Program-made: the position numbers and the translations under genes | In this document: positions 23,487 to 32,756 of the stretch, piece after piece | Layout of the letters: the number at the start of each line of letters is the position of its first letter | Position numbering within the stretch: the first letter of the stretch is position 1 | The notes under the pieces: generated by a model | Database searches by the model: none | The model's input: only the letters and a program-made list of their open reading frames with translations | What the model was told of the DNA's origin: nothing | NCBI GenBank assembly: GCA_022651245.1 | Contig: JALCQM010000012.1 | Coordinates: forward strand, 1-64,000 | Direction: 5' to 3' | Origin: Lactobacillus sp. | GTDB lineage: Bacteria > Bacillota > Bacilli > Lactobacillales > Lactobacillaceae | Length of the DNA stretch: 64,000 nucleotides

Positions 23487-25235
23487 ATGTCCATTTTAGC
23501 TACCATCACGTCCCCCGCTGATCTGCGCCAGCATAGCATCGCCGAGCTGACCACCTTAGCCGCAGAAATCCGCACCGCTTTGCTGACGAAACTCAGCGCC
23601 ACCGGCGGTCACGTCGGGCCTAACCTCGGCGATGTCGAGTTGACCATCGCCTGGCACTATGTATTCGACTCACCACACGATAAAATCGTCTGGGATGTCT
23701 CCCACCAAAGTTATACGCACAAAATTTTGACCGGTCGCAAGCAGGCGTTCTTAGACCCCGCGCATTACCATGACGTGACCGGCTTCACCGAACCCCGCGA
23801 ATCGCCGCACGACTGGTTCACCATCGGCCACACGTCCACGGCGGTCGGGTTGGCGGCCGGCTTGGCACTGGCCCGAGACGCGGCGAAAACCACCGATCAC
23901 ATCACTGCTGTCGTCGGCGACGGCGCGCTGTCTGGCGGCTTGGCCTTTGAGGCGCTAAATAATGCGGCGGTTTTGAACCGGCAGCTCTTGATCGTGGTCA
24001 ACGACAATCAGTGGAGCATTGCCGAAAACCACGGCGGCTTATACCAAAACTTAAAGCTTCTACGAGACACCAATGGTCAAGCCGAGCGCAACGGCTTCAA
24101 AGCACTCGGACTTGACTATACTTACGTCGCAGCAGGCAACGACATCGCCACATTGATCCAGGCTTTCCAAGCCGCCAAAGACTGTGACCACCCGCTGGTC
24201 TTACACGTCAATACGCAAAAAGGCCGCGGGTTTGCCCCGGCTTTAGCCGACGAAGAAGCCTTCCATTGGCACGCACCTTTTCGACTCAGCGACGGCCAGC
24301 CCCTCCATCCGGCTAGCGGCGAAAATTACCCCGATATCATTCTGGCTGCCTTAGAGCGGCAGTTACAAGCAGGCACGCCGATCTATACGATCAACGCCGC
24401 GATTCCTGGTGGTTTTCACCTCAAAGACTGGCAAGCCAAGCACCCTGACCGCTACCTCGACGTGGGGATCGCAGAGCAAATGAGCATCACCCTCGCCGCC
24501 GGAATGGCCAAAGGCGGCTTACGCCCGGTCGTCTTCGAATCTGCCACCTTTTTACAGCGCGCCTACGACCAGCTCAGCCACGACTTAGGCATCAACGCAT
24601 TACCGGTTGTCATCTTGGTGCGCGGCGGGCAGATCACAGGAGGTGATCCCACACACCAAGCGGACCTGGATGCAGGCATGCTAAGCAACATCCCCAACCT
24701 CACCTACCTGACGCCGACCAGCAAAGAAGAACTCGTCGCCATGCTTGACTGGGCGCTCGGCCAACCACAAGGCCCGATCGCCATCCGCATTCCGAGCAAC
24801 GCCGTCCAGTCGGCTCCCTTAGCCGCCGACTGGCACCCCTTGCGCCAACACGTGATCCATCACGGCGAGCAAGTCGCGTTATTGGCCATTGGCTCCTTAC
24901 TGCCACTGGCTGAAGCCGTCGCCGCTCAGCTCTACCAGCACGGCATCAACGCCACATTGATCGACCCGCGCAACATGAACGCCTTGGACACCACTGGCCT
25001 CGACCAGCTACGCGGTTTTCATCAGCTGGTGGTCACCTTCGAAGAAAATAGCCTCGACGGCGGCTTCGGGCAAAAAGTGGCCGCCTACTTTGGCACCAGC
25101 GACGTGGCCGTCTTACCATTAGGGGCCAAGCGTGAATTCACCCACGACCAAACCCGCCAAGAACTGCTAGACGCCTACCAGCTGACACCAGAGCGCGCGA
25201 CGGCAGCGATCTTGGCCGCCTTATCACACCGCTAG
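23487..25235 (+). CDS. dxs: 1-deoxy-D-xylulose-5-phosphate synthase-like transketolase
   Basis: 582 residues. Condenses pyruvate and glyceraldehyde-3-phosphate with thiamine diphosphate to make DXP, a precursor of MEP-pathway isoprenoids, thiamine and pyridoxal. Seen: GGHVGPNLGDVELTIAWHYV (39-58), ThDP motif GDGALSGGLAFEALNNAAVLN (about 151-171), VGIAEQMSITLAAGMA and the C-terminal transketolase domain with DPRNMNALD. Slightly shorter than typical 620-residue Dxs. No other MEP genes are in the window; lactobacilli mostly use mevalonate, so this is probably an orphan serving another purpose. RBS AAAGGAG precedes it. Confidence 0.88.
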   Translation: MSILATITSPADLRQHSIAELTTLAAEIRTALLTKLSATGGHVGPNLGDVELTIAWHYVFDSPHDKIVWDVSHQSYTHKILTGRKQAFLDPAHYHDVTGFTEPRESPHDWFTIGHTSTAVGLAAGLALARDAAKTTDHITAVVGDGALSGGLAFEALNNAAVLNRQLLIVVNDNQWSIAENHGGLYQNLKLLRDTNGQAERNGFKALGLDYTYVAAGNDIATLIQAFQAAKDCDHPLVLHVNTQKGRGFAPALADEEAFHWHAPFRLSDGQPLHPASGENYPDIILAALERQLQAGTPIYTINAAIPGGFHLKDWQAKHPDRYLDVGIAEQMSITLAAGMAKGGLRPVVFESATFLQRAYDQLSHDLGINALPVVILVRGGQITGGDPTHQADLDAGMLSNIPNLTYLTPTSKEELVAMLDWALGQPQGPIAIRIPSNAVQSAPLAADWHPLRQHVIHHGEQVALLAIGSLLPLAEAVAAQLYQHGINATLIDPRNMNALDTTGLDQLRGFHQLVVTFEENSLDGGFGQKVAAYFGTSDVAVLPLGAKREFTHDQTRQELLDAYQLTPERATAAILAALSHR

Positions 25236-25244
25236 CACAAGCCC

Positions 25245-25297
25245 AAAATGACGCCTCTTATGCAGCCCGATGCGGGTTACATAAGAGGCGTCATTTT
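25245..25297. terminator. Bidirectional rho-independent terminator
   Basis: Perfect 18-bp stem AAAATGACGCCTCTTATG / CATAAGAGGCGTCATTTT between dxs (+) and the converging EIIC gene (-). Confidence 0.92.
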
Positions 25298-25458
25298 ACT
25301 GTCTGCAAACGATAGCCGTTGTTAAAATACAGAGGTTGGGCCGCCGTGACCAGTAGCACAAGTCAAAGGATCACTCTATTTAATTCTACTCAGCCTAAAA
25401 ATACTGATTTACTTGTCTCATCTTGATTCGGTACATGCAGCACCATAATAATCATCGA

Positions 25459-26718
25459 TTAAAAGATAGTGCCAATCTTTGTCACAATCCATCCGACCCA
25501 CGTTGTTGCACTACCAACAATGTTCGACATGCTGACAATACCCTTAGGCATCGGAATTTTGCTCATAACTGCAGCTTTAGTATAAAAGTTAGCTATGTCA
25601 GTACCAACGTAGAAAATACAGATAAGAATTAACGTTCCTGCAATAACCATTCGGAACATGTTCCGCTTGACGAACGGCGTTACCAAGGCCAGTAAAAACA
25701 TCAGCGAAGCTAGATCAACAAATGGTAACATCTTATTCCCTGGTAAAATGAACGCCAAAACAATCGCAATAGGAATTAAGATTAGCCCCGTAGCCAGAAC
25801 AGAAGGCTCGCCAATCAATAACGCTGTATCCATACCAATATAAAATTCTCGATTTGGAAACCACTTCTTCAATTGTTTTTCTACAGCATCCCTGACAAGG
25901 GTTAACCCCTGAACCAAAATATCAATCATTTTTGGCAACAAGACCATTGCGGCAGCAACATTGATGGCCAATGTTAACACTTTCGAGACGTCGTATCCGG
26001 CCATTAGCGCAATCGCAATTCCTAATATAAAACCCAAGGTTAGAGGTTCACCAAAAACCCCAAATCGCTTTTGAATTTTTTCAGGCTTCATATCAATCTT
26101 GTTAAGTCCAGGAATGTGTTCAACAAACCAATTTGTAAAGATTCCGAACGGTACCCAAGCCAGACAGGTTAAATGCGGAAATGAAATCCCTTTTAGATTT
26201 AAGGATGCGTACTGACGTTGAATCCAAGGAGCCGTCAAATCAGCTACAATTAGGGTTAGCCCAAACACGATCCAAGTCGTAATCGCTGTTGCCCAAAAAT
26301 TACCAGATGCAGCATACACAACTGCACCAAGCAACAGGAAAATCCAGTAATTAAAGATATCGATATCTACAGTTTTAGTTAGTTTAAATACTAACATTAA
26401 CGCGTTAATGACCAAAAATCCAATAACGATTGCGGGCATAATTGGCGTACCCCACCCGATAGTGGAAGCGGTTGGCCATCCGGTGTCAACAACTGTCAAG
26501 TGTAGCCCCATTCGCGTGACCATCGCCTTTGACGCAGGGCCAAGGTTGTCCAATAACAGTGTGATCACCATATTTACACCGGTAAAACCAATCCCAACTA
26601 GCATCCCGGCCTTGAAAGCCTTACCTACTGATAAGCGAAATAATAGTCCAACCAAGAAGAAGATGATTGGCATCATAACTGAGGCACCAAGGTTCACAAT
26701 GGTTTGAATGATTTGCAT
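25459..26718 (-). CDS. PTS galactitol-type EIIC permease (GatC family), no EIIA/EIIB partner
   Basis: 419 residues, around eleven membrane helices, of the galactitol (Gat) family EIIC. Seen: GASVMMPIIFFLVGLLFRL (13-31), LHLTVVDTGWPTASTIGWGTP (71-91) and NREFYIGMDTALLIGEPSV. Start ATG 26718 follows AGGTGA; a GTG at 26727 overlaps the RBS. A Gat PTS normally needs EIIA and EIIB genes, but neither lies in this operon or window. The operon does encode a sugar kinase, so uptake may be uncoupled from phosphorylation. Last gene of the operon; AT-richer than the flanks. Confidence 0.87.
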   Translation of the reverse strand: MQIIQTIVNLGASVMMPIIFFLVGLLFRLSVGKAFKAGMLVGIGFTGVNMVITLLLDNLGPASKAMVTRMGLHLTVVDTGWPTASTIGWGTPIMPAIVIGFLVINALMLVFKLTKTVDIDIFNYWIFLLLGAVVYAASGNFWATAITTWIVFGLTLIVADLTAPWIQRQYASLNLKGISFPHLTCLAWVPFGIFTNWFVEHIPGLNKIDMKPEKIQKRFGVFGEPLTLGFILGIAIALMAGYDVSKVLTLAINVAAAMVLLPKMIDILVQGLTLVRDAVEKQLKKWFPNREFYIGMDTALLIGEPSVLATGLILIPIAIVLAFILPGNKMLPFVDLASLMFLLALVTPFVKRNMFRMVIAGTLILICIFYVGTDIANFYTKAAVMSKIPMPKGIVSMSNIVGSATTWVGWIVTKIGTIF

Positions 26719-26748
26719 TTGAATCACCTACCTTTCCCCGTTGTCACC

Positions 26749-27747
26749 CTACTTACCTAGTTGTGCTAAGAAACGCTGCGCAAAAAGCTTAGGCGTGTTG
26801 CGAAACGCATCAGCTGTACTCCCAGCCAAGTGAGATGTCAGTGTGACGTTCTTCAACTTTAGAAATCGGCTATCATCTGGAAGCGGTTCATTGTTAAACG
26901 TATCAATTGCAGCGCCGGCAATTTTCCCTTGTTCAAGGGCATCGAGCAACGCATCTTCATCCACCAATTCAGCCCGTGCCGTGTTGATAAAATAGGCAGT
27001 TGGTTTCAATTCAGCAATCCGGCTAGCGTTGATAATATGCTCAGTTTCTGGGGTTACACGCATGTGCACACTCAAAACATCCGAACGACGAATAAGTTCG
27101 TCCAATGAATCAACCTTTTCAAATCCATCAACTTGTGGAACGTACTTATCGTAATAAATGACGTTAGCATCGAATCCCTTCAGGAATTGCGCTACCAACT
27201 GCCCAATATGTCCGAAGCCAGCAATACCGATGGTTTTACCACCAATTTCGGGAATATTATCTTGATTTGGAAAATCTTTAAGCCAGATATCTTTCAACAT
27301 TGCGGCATCGGTTCGACCAATATTACGCGTCTCTGCAAGAATCATTCCTACTGTGAACTCCGCAACAGCCCGAGCGTTGCGCCCAGCGGTATTCATGACC
27401 TTAATACCTTTCGACTCAGCATATTCTTTATCAACATTTTCAATACCACCACGTAATACACCAATATATTTTAATTTTTTTGCCCGATCGATAATTTTCT
27501 TTCCGATAGGCGTGAACTGCGTGATAATTAAATCAAATTGATCAATATCATCCAATAAATCATCTGAAACCTCTACAGCATTTGCACCCTGTTGTTCAAC
27601 TATCAGGTTATCTGCTTGTAGCAACTCAGTTGAAGCGTGTGACCAATCACGTACAGTGACATCGATATCGTTTTCCGCCAACGCTACTAAGCCTTGATTC
27701 AACATTGAAACGTCAATTAAATTATCTCCAAACGCAAGTGCTTTCAT
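26749..27747 (-). CDS. D-isomer-specific 2-hydroxyacid dehydrogenase
   Basis: 332 residues of the SerA-like family: oxidises or reduces a 2-hydroxy/2-keto acid with NAD(H). NAD-binding GIAGFGHIGQLVAQFL (about 174-189), catalytic Arg in INTARAELVDEDAL, Glu in FNNEPLP and His in LTSHLAGSTADAF. GGGGAGAAAG precedes the ATG. It lies between an SDR and EIIC; the acid handled is presumably an oxidised sugar derivative of this pathway rather than phosphoglycerate, but this is inference. Confidence 0.85.
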   Translation of the reverse strand: MKALAFGDNLIDVSMLNQGLVALAENDIDVTVRDWSHASTELLQADNLIVEQQGANAVEVSDDLLDDIDQFDLIITQFTPIGKKIIDRAKKLKYIGVLRGGIENVDKEYAESKGIKVMNTAGRNARAVAEFTVGMILAETRNIGRTDAAMLKDIWLKDFPNQDNIPEIGGKTIGIAGFGHIGQLVAQFLKGFDANVIYYDKYVPQVDGFEKVDSLDELIRRSDVLSVHMRVTPETEHIINASRIAELKPTAYFINTARAELVDEDALLDALEQGKIAGAAIDTFNNEPLPDDSRFLKLKNVTLTSHLAGSTADAFRNTPKLFAQRFLAQLGK

Positions 27748-27759
27748 TTCTTTCTCCCC

Positions 27760-28524
27760 TTATCTCATCAACATCCCGCCGGTTACATCAACTGTCGCAC
27801 CGGTCATATAACTGGCTGGTTCGGATGCCAGAAAGATACCAATTCGCGCAATTTCGTCCGGTTCTGCTACTCGTCCTTGAGGAATTCTATTAAGATAGTA
27901 ATTTGGATCTTTATCCAAATTTGCCTGAATCATTCTCGTATGCATAATCCCAACGGCAACATTATTCACATTAATCCCTGCTTTGGCGACTTCACGGGCC
28001 AACGAGATAGAAAATGCTATTAATCCTGCCTTGCTAGCTGCATAATGTGCATGCCCTGTTGTCGAACCATGAAACGCTGCCTGTGAGGTAACATTAACAA
28101 TATGACCTCGCCGCCCCGACTGAATTGCATAATTGACAAATTTCTGTGCCACTAAGAACGGCGCCCTCAGGTTCACTGCCATAGTTAAATCCCAATCCTT
28201 AACTGAGATGTCTTTGACCTGACCACTTAGCCAGATACCAGCATTATTGATGACAATATCGATGCTCCCCAACGCATCCAAAGCACTTTCGAAAAAGATG
28301 TCAATCTGATTTTCGTTAGCTAAATTCGTTAGAATCGGCACGGCCTTTATTTGAGGATTAATTTTCTTCACAGCGGCCACAGTCTTTTGGGGTTCTTCTC
28401 TTTCACTCATATAGGTGAAAGCAATATTAACGCCTTCACGCGCAAGTCCGAGAACAAATTGCTGTCCAAGTCCAGTCGCTCCGCCGGTCACAATAGCATT
28501 TTTGCCGCTAATTTCTAAATCCAT
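27760..28524 (-). CDS. Short-chain dehydrogenase/reductase
   Basis: 254 residues, classical SDR. Cofactor motif TGGATGLGQQF (14-24), NNAGIW near 94, catalytic Ser in VNVTSQAAF, and YAASK with catalytic Tyr and Lys. C-terminal MTGATVDVTGGMLMR is typical. Start ATG 28524 follows AGGAGG. Likely a polyol or sugar-acid oxidoreductase of the operon. Confidence 0.88.
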   Translation of the reverse strand: MDLEISGKNAIVTGGATGLGQQFVLGLAREGVNIAFTYMSEREEPQKTVAAVKKINPQIKAVPILTNLANENQIDIFFESALDALGSIDIVINNAGIWLSGQVKDISVKDWDLTMAVNLRAPFLVAQKFVNYAIQSGRRGHIVNVTSQAAFHGSTTGHAHYAASKAGLIAFSISLAREVAKAGINVNNVAVGIMHTRMIQANLDKDPNYYLNRIPQGRVAEPDEIARIGIFLASEPASYMTGATVDVTGGMLMR

Positions 28525-28547
28525 AATCAGCCTCCTAGGCTTCATAC

Positions 28548-30086
28548 TTATCTGGTAGCCTCTTCTTGAAGCTCACTCCAAACAGGCTCCATTCCATTTA
28601 CAATACGTTTATAATTCTCATACTTCCGTTGATAGATTGCCGCAGTTTCTCTTTGCGGGTCAATTACGCGGCTAATGTGTACCATATGCTTTGCCGCATC
28701 TTCGACACTATCAAAATCACCTGTCATTACACCCGCTGTCATTGCCGTTCCCAATGTGCCATTTTCCTTAACGTTGACCAACTCAAGCGGACGTTGCAAA
28801 ACATTTGCGAAAATCTGTAACCAGACAGTTGAATTTGTAATACCACCAGCAATACGCGCCGCACCGTCAAGATGGCCATCAATATGACGTAATTTCTCAA
28901 TGTGATACATATGAGAAAATACAACACCCTCATATACGGCTCGAACAAAGTACTTCAAATCATGAAACTTAGTTGCCCCAACAAAACCTGCGCTAGCATT
29001 AGGTACCGCATTCCCACCGAAAATAAATGGGAAAAATAATAGATCACTATCTTCTGGCTTTGTGCTAGCAACTAGCTTGTTGCAATAATCATAAATTGAA
29101 AAACCTGCATCCTCAGCCGCACGCTTCTCCTTTTGCATAAACGTGGAGATAAACCATTCGAGGTTGCTGGCAGAGGTCGGACTTGCTTCGGTAATAAGCC
29201 AACGATTAGCAATCGGGTAAATAGATGTCATGAACAGATCTTTAACAACTTTCGGCCGATCAGTAATATACTCATTAATTGACCAAGTCCCCGTCACAAT
29301 TCCCAGTTTATCTCGATGAACGAGGCCGGTAGATAACACAGAAGCTGCAATATCAAACACCCCTCCAGAACACGGCGTCCCCTCAGCTAGTCCAGTTAAC
29401 TCTGCTATCTGCTTCGTTACCCGACCACATTGGTCTATTGAATTGGCCAAAGGAGGTAACTTATCAAGCCACTTCTCAATGCCGAAAAATTTCAAGAGCT
29501 CGGGATCAAATTTCTTGCTCGTTAGATTAAGCATACTTGTGCCTGATGCATTAGTGATTTCAAAGTGGGGATCCCCTGTTAGCCAGTATCGAATTAGATC
29601 GGGAATCATAAAGATATACTTTGTCCGATCAAATACTTCAGGCTCATGATCTTGCAACCACGCCAATAACGCGACCGGTTGGGAAGACCAAACTGTCTGC
29701 ATTGTTTTGGGTCGAATATCGACTTCATACTTCGGATCAGCAAGCCAACGCTTCACGTAACTTGCTGCACGGTCATCAGTAGAAATAATGCCATTGCGAG
29801 TTGCTTTGCCATCTTCTCCAACTAAATACAAGCCATTGCCATGGCCTGTACAAGCAATCCCGACAATATCATGTGGATCAATATGTGCATCAGCAATTGT
29901 TTGCTTGATCACATAAACATTAGCCTTCCACAACTCATCCATATCTCGTTCGGTGAAAAAAGGATGAGGCGTCAACATCTTGGTATTGATTGTTGTCTTT
30001 TTCAGTTCACGCCCATTCATGTCATAAATAGCTGCTTTAGTACTAGTACCGCCATTGTCGATACCCATTAAATATCTGTTAATCAT
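28548..30086 (-). CDS. FGGY carbohydrate kinase, L-xylulokinase (LyxK)-like
   Basis: 512 residues. ATP-dependent phosphorylation of a ketopentose or related sugar. The sequence follows the LyxK pattern: MGIDNGGTSTKAAIYDMNG (phosphate 1 loop), PFFTERDMDELWK, STDDRAASYVKRW, ITEASPTSASNLEWF and AIYEGVVFSH-type VYEGVVFSHMYHIEKLR. Start ATG 30086 follows AAAGGGG; the longer frame overlaps the previous gene without RBS. It is the probable entry step of the operon because the EIIC has no phosphorylating partners. Exact sugar unknown. Confidence 0.85.
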   Translation of the reverse strand: MINRYLMGIDNGGTSTKAAIYDMNGRELKKTTINTKMLTPHPFFTERDMDELWKANVYVIKQTIADAHIDPHDIVGIACTGHGNGLYLVGEDGKATRNGIISTDDRAASYVKRWLADPKYEVDIRPKTMQTVWSSQPVALLAWLQDHEPEVFDRTKYIFMIPDLIRYWLTGDPHFEITNASGTSMLNLTSKKFDPELLKFFGIEKWLDKLPPLANSIDQCGRVTKQIAELTGLAEGTPCSGGVFDIAASVLSTGLVHRDKLGIVTGTWSINEYITDRPKVVKDLFMTSIYPIANRWLITEASPTSASNLEWFISTFMQKEKRAAEDAGFSIYDYCNKLVASTKPEDSDLLFFPFIFGGNAVPNASAGFVGATKFHDLKYFVRAVYEGVVFSHMYHIEKLRHIDGHLDGAARIAGGITNSTVWLQIFANVLQRPLELVNVKENGTLGTAMTAGVMTGDFDSVEDAAKHMVHISRVIDPQRETAAIYQRKYENYKRIVNGMEPVWSELQEEATR

Positions 30087-30109
30087 CACTACACCCCTTT
30101 CCCTGCTAT

Positions 30110-30658
30110 CTACTGCCAAAGTGCACAATCACTCGTTGTCACTCCAGCAAAACCAGCCTCGAAAATTTGCTTAATTTCTTCACGCGTTCGAACAAATCCC
30201 CCAGCAATTAAAGGCATTGAGCCAACATACTGACGGATATTCTCTACTTCAGACAATGCGTACGCGCTGGGAAGGATCTCCAATGCGGAGAATTCCCCAC
30301 CGTGTAAAACTCCAGCTGCTCGTTCGAGGGAACGTGAATCAAATAGGAATAATCTATAAACCGTTTCAAGTCCTAAGGCTTTAGCACGTGCAATGACGTG
30401 CATGTTGGTAGAGATAATGCCATCTAGATGATACATATTTTTCAGCAAACCAATCCCTATCTCATCTGGACGAAAGCCCCCGGTGATATCAACATGAACA
30501 AAAGCTTGCTTTTGCTGCTGATGAATGTACGAAACAAACTCAGCAAGATTTCCAATGTTTACTCCTGAAAGTAAAACAATATCCGATTCACATCGACATG
30601 CTTTTCTAAGATATTTCCCGTTCAATGACGAAGGTATAATGGTCTGTCTGCTTAACAT
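30110..30658 (-). CDS. GlpP-family transcription antiterminator
   Basis: 182 residues resembling the glycerol-3-phosphate-responsive antiterminator GlpP, a TIM-barrel-like mRNA-binding protein that prevents termination in leader RNAs. Seen: SDIVLLSGVNIGNL, VHVDITGGFRPDEIGIGLL, DGIISTNMHVIARAKALG, LFLFDSRSLE and LIAGGFVRTREEI. It is the second gene of an operon whose leader contains a strong terminator (31505-31546), so it is likely to control its own operon, sensing a phosphorylated intermediate. RBS AAGGAG precedes it. Confidence 0.83.
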   Translation of the reverse strand: MLSRQTIIPSSLNGKYLRKACRCESDIVLLSGVNIGNLAEFVSYIHQQQKQAFVHVDITGGFRPDEIGIGLLKNMYHLDGIISTNMHVIARAKALGLETVYRLFLFDSRSLERAAGVLHGGEFSALEILPSAYALSEVENIRQYVGSMPLIAGGFVRTREEIKQIFEAGFAGVTTSDCALWQ

Positions 30659-30674
30659 GTAATCACTCCTTCAA

Positions 30675-31472
30675 TTATTTAGTGTTTTGATATGCAGTAA
30701 ACGCTTCTTCAGGAGTACCATTCTGGTGAACTAAGACATTCAAACCCGCAACCATTCCGGCCGGGTTAGCATCTTGAGTAATATTACGACCAACTGCAAC
30801 CCCATGCGCACCAGCCTCTAGACAGTGTTTAACAAACTTGTAATACGTTAGGGTGTCCGTCTTGGGACCGCCAAGGGCCAAGACAGGGCGACTAGCGTTT
30901 TGAATGATTTCTTTGTCCGTATCTTCTCCACTTAGCCGAGTCTTGATAATATCGGCTCCAAATTCCGCACCTATGCGGGCGGCGGCGGAAATAAATTTAG
31001 GATCATTAGACTCTGCCGTTGTTACAGGGTATCCAAACGGCAAGGTTTCAGCGATTACTGGCATTCCCCACTCCTCACCTTGCTTGGCAAGGTGAGCCAG
31101 CATCTGGTGCGAGAACTGCTCGCGCGTACCTGCACCCGGAAAAGTCATACAAACAACACCAGAAGCACCAAGTTTAAGTGCATCCTCAACATCAAAGAAT
31201 TCATCAGTCTCAGGAACTGTCTTGTCATATACATTAATAGACGCATCAACACGCAATACAGTGGTAATCTTCGCTAATTGTTTTTCATAGGTTTTCGCCT
31301 GACCATAGGTGACTAGTGCTGCATCTAGACCATTATCGATTAATCGATCCAAATTTTCGCAAGTATAATCTACCCCAGCCGTGTTCATTGAAAACCCAAA
31401 ACCGTCTAATGCTGCAATAATTGCGTTACCATCAGAGCCCCAAATCTGTGCTAATCGGCGTGCTTTACTCAT
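30675..31472 (-). CDS. DhnA/LsrF-type class I aldolase
   Basis: 265 residues, TIM-barrel aldolase of the DeoC/FbaB/LsrF group (COG1830 type). A Schiff-base lysine is expected in GADIIKTRLSGE; DASINVYDK, VVCMTFPGAGTREQ and PVLALGGPKTDT, then GAHGVAVGRNI at the phosphate-binding end, fit the family. Start ATG 31472 follows AAAGGAGAG. First gene of the operon after the leader terminator. It probably cleaves the phosphorylated sugar made by the LyxK-like kinase. Confidence 0.82.
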   Translation of the reverse strand: MSKARRLAQIWGSDGNAIIAALDGFGFSMNTAGVDYTCENLDRLIDNGLDAALVTYGQAKTYEKQLAKITTVLRVDASINVYDKTVPETDEFFDVEDALKLGASGVVCMTFPGAGTREQFSHQMLAHLAKQGEEWGMPVIAETLPFGYPVTTAESNDPKFISAAARIGAEFGADIIKTRLSGEDTDKEIIQNASRPVLALGGPKTDTLTYYKFVKHCLEAGAHGVAVGRNITQDANPAGMVAGLNVLVHQNGTPEEAFTAYQNTK

Positions 31473-31504
31473 AACAAATCTCTCCTTTTTATGATTAAGT
31501 GCAC

Positions 31505-31546
31505 AAAAAGACGCCCGAAAATGAAATATTTCATCTTCGGGCGTCT
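31505..31546 (-). terminator. Leader terminator (attenuator) of the sugar operon
   Basis: Read leftward, AGACGCCCGAAGATGAAA pairs with TTTCATTTTCGGGCGTCT around a short loop and is followed by TTTTT. It lies between the predicted start of transcription (about 31579) and the aldolase RBS, so the operon can be expressed only if it is read through. The operon encodes a GlpP-like antiterminator. Confidence 0.85.
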
Positions 31547-31585
31547 CTATTCCTATGCCCATAACCTTATTTAGTTAACAACCAC

Positions 31586-31614
31586 ATAATAAATCCACAC
31601 ATTAGGTTTGTCAA
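31586..31614 (-). promoter_or_regulatory. Promoter of the sugar operon
   Basis: On the minus strand: -35 TTGACA (31609-31614), spacer of exactly 17, -10 TATTAT (31586-31591). A near-consensus promoter. Confidence 0.85.
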
Positions 31615-31623
31615 GCGCTTTCA
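31609..31623 (-). promoter_or_regulatory. cre-like CcpA site overlapping the -35 box
   Basis: Minus strand TGAAAGCGCTTGACA: the left ten bases match the cre consensus fully and the right part deviates because it is also the -35 TTGACA. Position predicts carbon catabolite repression of the operon. Confidence 0.6.
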
Positions 31624-31814
31624 AAAATGTTTCTTCACTCACAAATAGAATGAGCCTTATATTTAATTACTTGTACATACTTTTCGAAAGAGCCGTATCA
31701 TATTTATCCAAATTTTCAAAACAAGTATTCAGCTTTTATATAGCCAACAAATACTAAAATTTTTAAACAAGAACCACTATGCAACGACAACATTCTATAT
31801 AAAATAGATATCGC

Positions 31815-32642
31815 TTATTCTCGTCTCCGCAGACCCTTTGCTTTGGCCATCAACCGTTGTAACTTAGTACGCGTCATTTGATCACCGGCATCTTCGAACA
31901 CGACGTACTGACCAGTTCCAGGAAGCGCCAAGACGGTCTCAATCAGGTATAGTTCGCCAACCTCACGATTAGTCAGCAATAAGTGCTGTGTCTTGAAGTC
32001 GGACACCACCAGCGTGTCCCACGCCGCCGAAAATATCGCGTCTGTTTTCACCGCCTCAAACAGCTGAAACAAAAACTGAGCGTCCGCCGCTTCACTATAG
32101 CGCTTGCGGAACACTGCCGTGACGTATCGCGCATATTGGTCCCACCCTGACAGACGCTGCCGGAAACAATCGCTGTTGAACGTCCGCCATACCCAGTTGC
32201 GCGTCAATGGTGATTGCCGCTCCCAATTACCATACAGCTGTTGAAAACTCTGGTTGGTAGCCACGAGCGTCAGGTTACGATCCATGATGAACGCCGGCAG
32301 CGGCTCGCGGGAGGCAATCAACGCCAACGCCGTACTGCTGACCTCTTGCTGGGCGACACGCGGCGGCGCCAGGCTGACCAAGTTAAACGCGTATTCGCTT
32401 TCTGAGCGCGTGAAACGCAACACGCGACACAGCGCTGCTAAAACGTCTGCCGATGGCGTCGCGCGACTGCGCCCTTGCTCGATCCGTGTGTACCAATCAA
32501 CGCTGACATGCGCCATGCTAGCGACTTCATCGCGGCTCAGTCCTGGCGTCCGCCGCTTGCGTTCAGGGACAATTGCGTACGCCGCTAGGTCGACGTGTTC
32601 CCGCTTGTACCGTAGAAAATGACCTAAAACTTTTTCGTTCAC
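31815..32642 (-). CDS. XRE-type regulator with MmyB ligand-binding domain
   Basis: 275 residues. N-terminal helix-turn-helix (about 30-90) with TPGLSRDEVASMAHVSVDWY and TRIEQGRS, then an MmyB-like PAS-type domain with PAFIMDRNLTLVATNQSFQQ and NWVWRTFNSD. Members often control a neighbouring dehydrogenase gene. GTG start at 32642 follows GGAGGG. It is divergent from gap with about 114 bases between, so gap may be its target; inference only. Confidence 0.87.
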   Translation of the reverse strand: MNEKVLGHFLRYKREHVDLAAYAIVPERKRRTPGLSRDEVASMAHVSVDWYTRIEQGRSRATPSADVLAALCRVLRFTRSESEYAFNLVSLAPPRVAQQEVSSTALALIASREPLPAFIMDRNLTLVATNQSFQQLYGNWERQSPLTRNWVWRTFNSDCFRQRLSGWDQYARYVTAVFRKRYSEAADAQFLFQLFEAVKTDAIFSAAWDTLVVSDFKTQHLLLTNREVGELYLIETVLALPGTGQYVVFEDAGDQMTRTKLQRLMAKAKGLRRRE

Positions 32643-32756
32643 GCTAACCCTCCAAGGTAGGACAAACTATCCCCCGATAAACGCGGTCTTACTCATCCAT
32701 ATCATTCCTTGCATACTATAACTGTTCAAGAGAAACCCAACAAGGAGGACATTTTG

